DNA of 64,000 nt from Chromobotia macracanthus (taxonomy: Eukaryota > Chordata > Actinopteri > Cypriniformes > Botiidae), in contig JAZGTH010000007.1 of NCBI GenBank assembly GCA_036877525.1, forward strand, positions 7,067,501 to 7,131,500, written 5' to 3'. Positions 11,644-23,400 of the stretch are shown in pieces. Each line of letters begins with the position of its first letter. The first letter of the stretch is position 1. The position numbers were made by a program, and so were the translations under genes. The notes below the pieces were generated by a model. That model was given only the letters and a program-made list of their open reading frames with translations. It had not been told where the DNA came from and ran no database searches.

Positions 11644-14269
11644 CTGTGTGAGATACCTGATTTCCCAAGATCAAAATTCCACTAAATTATACACAGTTTA
11701 TCCTCTCCATGCTCATGACCTTCAAAGTGATCTTCAGCCTCACTTGTGCTCTACTGTATGATAGAGGAAAAGTGAAGACAGCAGATGGGAGTAAAAGAGC
11801 ACAGTCTCTTTCTCCACCCTCGTCACTCCTGTGCTGTCAGCGCTATAACAGAGAAGGAGACAAGGTGCTGAAACACATCCCCCCTAAGGAATGACCCCCT
11901 TCCACCTCCCAGCCATATAGACACATTGCTGGCTGCTTCCCTGCCTGTTCAAAAACAAGTCACACATTTGCTTCTGACAGGCACTGTGGCACATGTTCCA
12001 CACAGCTGAGATGAGAATTCTGTGGCTTGTGTGTTTGTCATGAAGCGATAGTCCCCGTGTACTCAGCTGAATTGTTGCATTCTGGAGAAAGTGGAGAATA
12101 TTGCCAGAGTGCCGTGAAAGAGATAACTCCCTTACAGCCGACCCAAAGTCCAGCCCTGTCCATGCCGTAGGCTATTCAGATACAGCATGGCTGTAATGGA
12201 AACCTTCTGAGTCTCTTTTCAGAAGCAAACATTGTTTAACACAAAATACCTCTCAGCAGCTGTTTATTTTTCTTAACAGACCTTCACACCAAAATACAAT
12301 GAGGAGAAAATATTTAAAATATGTAGGAATTTCCAATGGCACTCTTTTAAACGATGCATTCATTTAACTAGCCAACCCATCCATCTACCTATCCATCTTC
12401 TCATCAATTTATCCATCTATCGACTTGGGTGGCAGGCGCCCCATGAGCTCAGTGGACTGCAGTGTCAGAGGGGAAGACTTGTCTGTCAGTGTCAGGAAGC
12501 TGGCGTGTCAGGGAGCCGTTGATGCAGGCTGAGGCCCAGGCCTGATTCCAGCTCTCCCTAGGCCCCTGCCCTCCTAGCCCTGCCCTTTGGTGGGCCACAG
12601 CCCCCTACCTCTACATATTATCACAGGTGGGCTGCTGGTTACAGCCAACTTGTCCATTCTCTCCACAGCACATCAGGGGTGGCCAATAGGCCCTGGTTCT
12701 ATTACTCTGGTGTGGGGCAATGGAGGAAACTTGGTCAGGCTTTATAGACAAAATCTGTGAGGGTGACCAAGCAGATAGATCTGTGGTGAGGAGATGAACA
12801 ATTAGTGAAAGGGGAGGGTGATGAAAGAGGTCGACATTTGCACTGAAGACAGACAGCCTTTGAGCAAGCAGTTAATATGGGTGCATAGACTTTCAACACA
12901 TATTATTAAAATTATGCATAAGAAAATAACTTTTATTTAAATTAAGGAATAACAAACATAACACAGTATAAAATATAAATATAAATATAAATGGTGACCA
13001 TATTTTAGTATGCCTTATTATGCTTGTTATTTGTCCACACTCTAGATGAAGTTAAATTTATTTTCATATTCGTTTTTATATTTATTTAAAATGATAAAAA
13101 ATGGATGTTGTTGTAGCACAAAGGAATCTTAGTAAAGTTGGAGAGAATGTTACTCATGGACCACACACACTCACACAGAGATAGCCACAAATTATTTTTC
13201 GAAAGTCTGTCACAGCAGGGTTCTGCCAGTTCTGTCTCTGCATGCATACCCACCCCGCTCTGCTCTCTCTTTCTCTCTCCTCTCTCTCTGTCCATCTCAC
13301 ACTCACTGACACACACAAAAATTTCAACCTTAAGCACAAGTGGCTTCTTCCAAGCACCACAATTTTTTTTTATTTTGCTTTGGACTGCAGCAGCATATTT
13401 AAATGAAGGAACGGGGGCCGTAATGAGATGTTATAGTAAAACCACCTTTTCTCAAGGAATAGAAAGAGAAATATCATCAGCTCACAGGAAATTCTTCTTG
13501 ATAGAAGTGTAGAAGGAGGCAATGGAGCTGGGTGGTCAGGTAATAGATGCCAAAGGCACTAATACACTACCTACAACGAGAAAATCACAGAGTGAGTTCT
13601 ATATAGACACACTGCTTGATTATAGCCTGATCATGTGTTACAGTGCACAGTGCCGCAGGAGACAGTCTTGAATATAGAATATGTGTGCAAATACAACCAG
13701 ATGCAAAGGTGAGATGAATCAACAACAGATGTGGTTAAGGGGGATTCAGAAGTCTAACCTCTGCCAAACAGAGAACTGTTTGTGCCTTTTTGCAAACAGC
13801 TGTTAGATAAACCAAGGGAGCTGACAATCACAAGAAGTGCTAAAGCTGGACAGTGACACCGGCTGAGTCTCTAAACCTAGTGAGTTACCTATTCAGGTAA
13901 CATATTGGTGTCACAAGCATTTTCTGAGTGTGGTGACCGTGTCCACATGCCCATAAATACTACTGTCTAGATTTTAAGACAACCGCAGTGACCAAGCACA
14001 GCAGTCTGCAGCCAAGTATACAAAATGAAAACTGATCTGAATTATTTAAACCATGTAAAGGTGCAGCTGATATTAGTATTGTAAACTATAAGTAAACTTA
14101 TACGATCCCCTTTGTCAACATGTCAGTAGTCAGCCGCAGGCAGACTTTACTTTGCAGCAGTTTTCTAACAATCGTTTAGAAGTGTGCTTTTTGTTGATGT
14201 TCACAATTAGAAAATATTTTATATATAAATAAAAATTATAATTTCATAACATTATGAAATGTAATTTCA

Positions 14270-14384
14270 TTCGGCAGCCACTCGAGTTGTACGTAAACCT
14301 CAGCGTTCATATTCTGCAGAAGGGCAAAGTTGTTTGGGCTGTATGTCCCTTACTGGACACCGTACGAGCGTGAACGAATTCAAG
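14270..14384 (+). promoter_or_regulatory. wars2: Probable wars2 TATA-less promoter and 5'UTR
   Basis: A short stretch directly before the wars2 ATG carries several CpGs (cactcgag, gtacgtaa, cagcgtt, ccgtacgagcg) and no TATA box, in otherwise CpG-poor DNA. This fits a housekeeping-type initiation region. The start site is not determined. Confidence 0.35.
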
Positions 14385-14489
14385 ATGGCGCTACCCATTA
14401 GGAGTAACGTGAAATCTGTCTTTCTTAATATTCACAAAAGTTATGCCTATAGAAGATTATTTAAAGCACAGAAAAGCACGGGGACGACG
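14385..14489 (+). CDS. wars2: wars2 coding exon 1 (targeting peptide)
   Basis: This exon encodes 35 codons beginning MALPIRSNVK and ending STGTT, in phase 0 at the donor (ACG|gtaaga). The peptide is basic and hydroxylated with almost no acidic residues, fitting a mitochondrial presequence. An in-frame ATG 51 nt upstream (14334) would add 17 residues, but the inner ATG has the better initiation context and gives the usual family length. Confidence 0.88.
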
Positions 14490-17400
14490 GTAAGAATGTT
14501 TTCTTCGTTTGCTATTTTTAAGTTTTAACTTGACAATTGCTGTCAACTTGTCGCATGTTTGTTCGCTTTCAGTTGTTCTTACAATAAAATCATCAAAGTC
14601 AAGTATCATCAAAAATCAATTATCGGAACCTGTCAGTCTGAAGGATTTACATTATTAGAGATAATGTAATGTGAACGTACTGATAAACGTTTTTAAATGT
14701 CTGTAATAGTTAGATGTTAGTAGGTTCTGCAAATATATAAATAATAATAATAATTAGGTTCTGCAAATATATACATATTAATACATTGAAAAAATATAGG
14801 TTAGCAATAGAACGTAGTTATTATGGAAAATATGCAAGATAGCCTGATCAGTGACTAGTTTTGTGCATTAGTACAATTGTAATTTATGATCATCTGTCTG
14901 TCTTTGGCAAAGATGATATTATAATAGATGCATTAGTTGTTATAATGTGCCACTTAAAATTAGTTTGCAACATGAGGATGATTAAATGATAGACTTTTTC
15001 TCTTTTAATACGAACCATCCCTTTAAGGAGCTATTCATTGCCAAAGCATTCCCTTGATATTTGTAATCCTAACTGGACCCGAGCACTTTACATTTTCTAT
15101 TAATGAGCCTTTAACAGAGCACGTAAAGCCCTTCAGTGCACTCTGCTTCAACAGGACTTGATTGACAACCAGGTTTTATTTGATGGCTTCTGCACACTTG
15201 CAGTGTAGGAATGTGCGTCCACCGCTGGCAGTCAGTCTCTGTTTTGGTAACTACAGGCAGCGTGTCATTTGGGACATTAAAGTGCGACTGTGGGAGTAAA
15301 CGGGGGAGGCGGTGGTGGGTTATAGCAAGACGTCAAAACCATCCCAGCAGTCCTTTATTACCAGCAACAACATTTGAAACGAGGTGTTGGTTTTCATTTC
15401 TTTTTCATTTTCTCCAAACGTTGGCGATGCCCCCAGGTGCGATGTGCGTCCAAACACTGAGCGTCCTTTTTGGCAAAGGAAGGTTATTAAAAGTCATTTA
15501 GTTATGATATGACATGACCTGATGGGCAAAGATCTTTCTGTCGCTGTGTAAGTGAGAGTGAAACGTAACCTAATGGAATCTGTGCCTATAAATAAACTTT
15601 ATTTATAAAATGTGTCAAAAACCAATCTCAGAGATTTAATTTTGCTGGGGAAAACTAGGAAAATAAGCAGTTTATGTGTCATTTCATTCAATACTGGAAT
15701 TAGATTTCTTACTTCCAAAGTCAGCAAGCCCAGAAATGAAAATTAAAGTCAGCCTTAGGTGTTGAAAACTGTCTATGAAACTGTTGAAAGAACTCGTTGT
15801 GTAAGTGTTTTATGCAGTTGTTTAGATAGTAAAATTTGAGTAGATTTTAAGCTTTTGTTTCAATCAAATCCTGAAACTGCTCTGATTAGCCTTCCATACA
15901 TTGCGGCGTGGGGCAGGCTGCAGTGGGCCTCTGCTCCTAGCTGTGTTATAAAACATGAAGTTCCCAATCCGGCCCTTAATCGCCTGTGGTCTTAATGGCC
16001 GATATCAGTCATCTCAGCCTTGAGCTTCGCAACAAGGAAACAGCTCTTAATTCTCAAAATACTGAAGCCCTCATGTCAGCTAAAACCATTAAACCGACTC
16101 CCGGAGTCTCTCTGGAGAGGAAGCTGCAGGAAGGGAGGTGCACATGAACTTGACCTGATTATGTTTATTAATTACACAATTTGTTTTTACATGTCAGCTA
16201 AGCACTTTATTTCACACTACGGTATGTGTTTCAGTTGATCATTCTGAAGGATGAATGCAATATATGTTGAATAATTCCCCTGACCTTTCGAGTGGTCATA
16301 ATTTTTTGATAATTTAGCTATACATTCCTGTAGATTTTTTAAAATGACTTATGCTGGAGCTTTGCAGTGGATCTTGTAAACTTATGATTTTAGAAAAACT
16401 GACATTTAATTGAATTGCACTTACTGTCAAGCTTTTGCTTGTGCTCAAACCAACAGTCATGGCATATTTTGAAGGAAATTACAGTGAGTAAAATACAGTG
16501 AGTGAAAAAATCTGGATCAGGAGTTTGTGAGTGTTACCATAATTACACATTGATGAATTTATGAGGTGCGTGCAGGTTATTTCTGCTTCGTTGTGAGTTT
16601 TATGTGTTTAATTTGTCATTAGTAGGCTAGTGCCTCTGATTTTTTCCTGGCCAAAAAAGAAAAAATGCAGATATGGCTTTGTCTTTTATTTGCTGAGCAG
16701 AGTTTATATAGAGTGTCCAAATATTGTAATGTAATTCATGCAAAACATTTATCATTCACTGTGCCAGACACTGGGTTGTGGTTTGAGATTTCAGGAGCCT
16801 TTTCTATATAGTTCGCAAATAATTATATTTCATGTCAAACTAAGCGTAACTTGTCTTTTTAATGTGTAACATGATCAGCAGTGAGAAGATGGTAGTGCAA
16901 TAAAAGGGATTGGTCCTAAATGCTTCTTGGTTTGGGCTCTGCCTCTAAGCAGTGGTCTGTAGTGGAGCGGCTGTCCTGTCCTGGTTATTTTTGGAGCACG
17001 ATGCGGCCCTGTCTGCTGGGAGCGCTGTTTTTGAAGGGACTCCAGCCCCATTAATCAGGCCGGGGACCCCACGTTGTGAGAGGGCCCCCAGCTCTGGCTC
17101 TCCACACTGCATGTTTCTGTTCTTCTCCCTGCGCTCTCTGCACAGTGTGAAGCGTAGAGGAACCTCATCAATCTCACCTGTCCGAAACGTCAACCACAGA
17201 TTTAATCAAACCCTCCGTCTCCTGCCCCCTGCCACCTCCTGCGTGCCTCCCTCCTCTCTGTGAAATACCTCCTCTTTAACGCTGTCTCTTGCTCATTCTT
17301 TCGCTTATTTTTTGGCTTTGTCGCTCATGATTTCTCTAATGTTTTTTCCTCCCAAACCGGGTCTTGTTCCCTTGGCCTGTCTGTTTTATTTTCAGTCGTT

Positions 17401-20400
17401 CACACCAGCTTCAAACAGGGTATGTTTCAGTACAGCAAAAACACACATTCCCTGCTGCCTCAGTCTGGTAGAGCATTTAAATGATGCATTTAGATGGTTT
17501 TCTGCTCCATGCTTCAGCAGGGCAGTGCTTTGTTGGTGACTCAGCTGAGAGTGTGAGAGGCTGAGGGCTGGAGAGCGGCAGGATAAAGGCCCATGTTTCT
17601 GCTGTTCAGCGTGATGTCTGTTTTAATAGGGTGAGTGAGGTAATACTAAGAGACACTGTAACAGTAGGTTCTGTGTGTGTGAAGCTTGGCGGGGGACAAA
17701 TGGACTGGGGCAGGAGGGTCAGAGGTGCCGTTCAGAACTGGTCTCTTTAATATTGGTTCCTGTAGAGAGCTTCTCCACATTTACTGTGTTGTTGATGCTT
17801 TCCTGCAGAAACATAAAGGGTGCTGAAAAGCTGTGTTGGAATTGGCATGCAAAGATGGCCATCTCTGCTGGAATGCTGAAGTCTAGTTAGGCTTTATTTC
17901 ATCAGGGTCTGGCTGTCTCTTCAGGCCTCTAATAATTTCTTTGTGCATGTTTGTCTTATTATTTATAGTGCTTATTTTGAGATCACATTACCTCTATGTC
18001 ATCATGGAACTTTAATAAGAGAACTTTATAAAATCTATAGGAAAACATGAACAGCCAATTATTAATTGATGCATTACATGTCCATAGACAGCATTAATGT
18101 TTTAGAAAAAAAATGTGTATATATTTTGGTAAGTATTAATATTTTTTTAACTCGTCCCCTGCTATTAAACTCCTACACTAGTTTTTAAACGATTTTGTGG
18201 TATTACAAAGGATTTTAATGATTAAGTAAAAAAATATATTTCACGCAGTCTCTGTTCATTTAAAATCAGGTCCAATTTGTAATATGAGGTGTGGAAAGTG
18301 CTGTGCACAGCAATTATTAAAGAGTTGGCAAAATGCTGTTTTTTATTAACTTTCAGTTACAAGCTCATCCTGCCGGTCTCTGCACCCAGAACATAATTTC
18401 TCAAAAACATGTCCTGTCTTACATGGAAAGCTTTAGTATTGCAGCATATTAGGTTATTGTTTTCACAACTAATCGAATCTTAAGAATTAAGTGTAATTCT
18501 GTGTAATGGAGACTTCACTCTGCAGCTGAATGTTATACTGGGTGATCTGATTCTGTTTTTCCATCAGTCATACGTTTCCATCCTGCAATACTTTCACTAT
18601 GTTGAGACACTTAAACATGAATAAACCAGCATTTATACAGTATAGGTGAAAGATAGATTAAATAACTTCCCAAATAAACCAGGTAAATGTTTGTAAATGT
18701 TTTGTATCAAACACACAATGTGCACTGTGTTTGGAGATTTTGGAGTGATTTTACGCAATATTAGAAATAGGGCTGCATTATATTACTACATAATACCTTT
18801 GCACATTTTTGTATATGTTTTCACCATTTTTGGCTTTATACCACACATTGGCTATTAAGTTTAGGTATGAAGTTAAGTATAAGTTTATCAGGCATAGAAC
18901 AAGAAATGAAGAATAGTTTCTTTTCGATCTAGATCTGGATTCCTATTAGGGCTAATAAATGTTTTTCCATGTAGCCCCAATGCAAATGCATAATATAAAC
19001 CTCCAGTTTACACATTTGTTAATTGCAAGGAAATAATTGAAGTTGAGATTTTGGTCTAAAATCATTCTGCATCAAGCTCATTATGTTTTTTTCTGTATAT
19101 CTAGGCTAACTTACTCAGTATTACACAGTGGAACACAGACAGATACTCTTACAACTGAATTTTTATTGAATGTTCCTACATGAGTTTAACAACAGAGATT
19201 GTAGGTGTATGTAACCCTATCAGCTGATGCACACACACACACATTCAGTTTAATGTATACTCCATATGGTAGATGGATGAAGAATTATTTCACCACTTTA
19301 CTGTGTTGTGGCAGAACAGTGTTTCGTTTGTCAGAGTAAAATATGAAGAGCGAAGTAACTTCTGTCATGTGTCATCAAGAAGGGGAAGCTAAAGAAAAAG
19401 GGGCTGGTGAGTACTTGAGCTTGATGAAACTGTGTAGCAGGAGCTACAGCAGATGAGAATGAAGGAGAATATGCTGCGTTCCAGATAAAGTCAGAGACGG
19501 GAATGTCCAAGTTAAAAATTCCCACATTCAACCTCAAAGCCTCCAGTTAAAGTAAAGTCACAGTCAGATGTAAACATAACCCACAGTGTTATTTGAAAAG
19601 TCTATGTAGCTCACTAATAAACAGAATTTGTGCCATTTTGAAGTACTTTAAATGTACATATGTATCTGTCTTGATATTGCATGTTTTCTTACTCATATGC
19701 AATAGGTGTAGCATTCAATGTAAGGAAAACCTGATACAGAATAAATAGAGGTTTTGAGGGTACTATATAATGCACCTCTTCTATAAAGTTCCTCAATCAT
19801 TACACCAGCCAGTGAAACAAACATGGGCGGTAGATGGGATGTGCGATTGGCTGATTATTCCTCCAGTAGTTTGGACTTGTGTTGTTTCAGCTTATGTGTG
19901 ATTGTCTCAAATGACACCATTACCATGTCTGGATGGTTAATGATTGGCCGGAGGGGAAGAGGGGAACAGTGCAAGGTGAAAACACACATGAGCCAGACTC
20001 CATTCTGCCCCAAATCACTTCTGACACCTCCGAGAGGCCCTGTGCATCCAGGCCACTGCACTGCAGTTACTCACCCTGTAATGGCATAAATAGCCTGTTC
20101 CTTTTAATATAGTGTAACTAGCCAATGACTCTGCATCAGTGATTGTATTTTCTTGGATATAGCCTACCCTCAAGCCAAAACTGACCTCAGATCAGCCTGT
20201 GATCTCAGATGGGCCCCGGAGTGAGTCACCTCATACATATGATGCAGGTGTTTATTGCTTTAATTATACATTTGCAATGTTTTAAAATTTTGAATGTTTT
20301 ATGTTGTGTAATATTAATCCTTTTTTGAAGAGTGTACAATCAAATACATTTATTGTTATTTTGAAGTTTTGAATGTAATATTGAATGTAACATTTAGATT

Positions 20401-23400
20401 GTAGTGTTTTTCAGTGCAAATTTGGATTGTTGCCAAGGAAGTAAAATATTGTTTGAACTTGAGCTGAATTGAAAATAAAACACATCAGAAGGGCAACCTT
20501 CAGCTCACCTTGCCCATTGAGGTCTATCAATGCCAGAACCTGAATCAACCAGGCCTGCTAGTGCCACAATATTGGTCCATTAACCAACAAACTCTGTTTA
20601 TTCCCAGAATAAGAAGGAGCTAGGCCTTACTTCTTAGTCCAAACATTTTAAAATGAGCCCTTTGTTTTATTCCTCCTAAACTTGTATATACTTTATGGGT
20701 TTACAATGTTTGTGCGGCTCTCCTTTATTGATATTTTGGATAGGCTTACTACTGTGAATGTTATCCTACGATTATGTGGCTCTTAAAAGCTCCTATTGGC
20801 TAGCTGTGAACTCTGGTGTGTTTTCATTGGCTGGAAAGCAGTTCCGCTCTAGCACTCTTTTACCCAGTAGGGTGCTCTCTTAGTGTGAGACATGCTTTGG
20901 ATTTATCGCTTTGATAACATTCATAAAGCTGTGTAGGCTGTCCCCTTCCTCCCCTGCCTCCTAGCTTTCCACAAGGATAACTCCAAAACATGCCAGTCAC
21001 CCTTTATTTTCAACTTCCTTTGAACTTTTGGTTCAGTTTTACACACTTATCATGATTTTTAACAGACTTTTAAACAAACTATTTTTCACCTCTCTTATTT
21101 CCCTATAGATTATCCATGAGGAACGGGTGTTCTCTGGGATCCAGCCTACAGGTGTTCCTCACTTGGGGAACTATCTAGGAGCTCTGGAGAGCTGGGTGGC
21201 CCTGCAGGGAAAGTACAGTTCAGTGATGTACAGCATTGTAGATCTTCATTCCATCACTCAGCCTCAGGACGCTCAGCTGCTCAGAGAAAACATCCTGGAC
21301 ATGGTGGCCAGTCTGTTGGCGTGCGGCATTGACCCAACTCGCTCCGTCCTCTTCCAGCAGTCTCAGGTGAGACCTGCTTGTTGTTTATAAACCTACAGGC
21401 CTCCACGTGTTGAAGACTTGCTTCCTTGTAAACCCCACTTACTAAACGTAGTAAAGCAAAGCTGCTGTTAGTTTTACATTTTTCAGCTGTGCAGGTTGTC
21501 TTTGTTCAAGCCTACTGCCTAAACCAATATGTCCAAAGCGTCTTTGAAATAGCTTTTCACAAGTTTCATTTTAAAAAGGTTTTGGTCCTTTTATTGAGCT
21601 GAACAATTGGCAGTCAGCTAAAACATATTTTCCATTGCCAAATATTTATTTAATTGAGGCTCGCCTTAAATGCTTATTTTACCTATCTTTACTGTGAGCT
21701 GTAAAATATTTTCAGGATGGTGAAAACACACAGATTCATTTTCACAGTTCACTTCAAAAGTACCACATGAAGCAGAAAAAGCCGGATAAGAATAACTTTT
21801 AATGTACGCAGCAACTCTCTAGCTGTCCGTTTCCTATTTTCTCTTGAACTGAGCAACTTTTGAAGAGTAACTGTAAAAAATGGGGACGTTTTCTTTCTCT
21901 CAGCCACCAGATATGCTTTCAGCTGTGTGTTTGTGTGTGTTGTGCAGGAGAGTAAAAGTGTGTTGGATTTGTGAGGTCGAGTGTTTTCTCATTGGAACTT
22001 TGCAGCAAGCGTGTAAAAGCGCACACACTTTTTATTCCATTTTAGCTTCATGCCCCATATCTTGGCAGGACTGAGGACCTCCCATCAAACATGCAAGCTC
22101 AGGACTGTTCCACATGTGAAAATAATACTGTGGCCCAAGGAAAACACTTGACTTCATTGAAAAAATGGTGACAGGCTATAATCAATCGGATCTTAAATTC
22201 TTCACATTATTTGGGTTGTGCACTAGAAGACATTTTTAACGTATTATTGTATAATTGAACTCTTTGTGTAAAACAAAACAAACACGACCCTCTTTCAAAC
22301 TTTAGACCTCTTTGTCAATTAATACCCTTTGGTAGGGTAAGCAATTTTGGAGAGGCTAGCAGTAAAGGAACCTAGCTTTGAAAGCATAAGATCCATAAGA
22401 TCCCACACCTCCTCCAACACATGAATGCATACATATTTTGACAGGCAGGTGTGACATCATATGATTGTATTTGGACTGAATGCTGTGATCGGATGAACGT
22501 TTTGTGGTCCTGTGCCTTCCACCGAAAATATGTATTTATGTAAATGTATTTAGGCTACTTAGTGATTGCTATCAGGATGTGAAGAGACTTTCAACTAGCA
22601 TAACAAAAAATGTTTCTGCAAAAAATTGCATTCGATAAAATAATAATAATATATATATGTCCACAAAAATATATATTTAGTGCACAATATCGCTTGTTTT
22701 TCCTCATGTGAGGTCAGCTGAGATATTTAATACTGGTAAATTGTATTGCTTCTCCAGCTATATCAGATTTTCTTCAGCGATCCTTCCATTTGCTATCTCA
22801 CCCTCTTAAGTAGATTAGCTAGCTGTAATAAATATCTCTTGCAGTTTTGTGTGGTAAATGCCGTTTTATGTTGATTCCTCTCGGAGCTGATGTCAGATTC
22901 CTCAGAATCCTTTTGTGAGTATGAGAGATGGCAGCTATGTCTCCAGCACCCATAAACTTTCATTTTCTGAGGAGGAATATTTAAAGCCTTTTTGAATCTC
23001 GGTGTACTTATATGTACTTCTACAGCTTCTTTGGGCGATGTGCAGATTACAATCAAACAAGCTCTTTAACATGCTTGCTTAATGAGACAAGGTCTCACCC
23101 TGTAGAAAGATGTCTTTATACAGTGCCACTATGCACCTGTTGGAAGGTCAGGAACGTCTTGTTCTCCTCGCTGCCACACAGGGGCGCTATGTGAGATTCC
23201 CTGTTTGTGTGCAATATGCTGTGCTTCAAAATGCAAATGCCCTTATTCATTTGATAGAGTAAACCTTGACTGTGTTCATGGTGTTGTGTGAAAGTATAAT
23301 CTTTTGTTTTGCAGGTCTCGGAACACGCTGAACTTTCATGGATCCTGGGCTGCCTGACCAGCATGCCACGACTGAGGCACCTGCCTCAATGGAAGGTAAT

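Larger units (their letters stand above)
7211..14269. other. AT-rich non-coding DNA before wars2
   Basis: No gene is seen. The block from about 7.4 to 9.3 kb is very AT-rich. It also holds a CA/TG microsatellite pair at 10.15-10.25 kb, a GAAA run at 10581-10599, a minus-strand SINE at 11.5 kb, an ATAAAT repeat near 12968-12992 and a GC-richer unique stretch at about 12430-12640. The 124-codon frame at 13138-13512 runs through TC/CA low-complexity sequence and is not convincing. Confidence 0.6.

Noticed and set aside
13138..13512. 124-codon open frame
   Set aside because: Runs through TC/CA low-complexity sequence; the overlapping minus-strand frames are equally open.
14334..14384. Upstream in-frame ATG as the wars2 start
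   Set aside because: Adds 17 non-typical residues (including Cys and acidic residues). The ATG at 14385 has a far better Kozak context and gives normal family length.
22447..22454. AGGTGTGA T-box half-sites (also 30527, 52107, 60547) as evidence of autoregulation
   Set aside because: I noticed four octamers in 64 kb, about the chance expectation of two for both strands, so no enrichment can be claimed.
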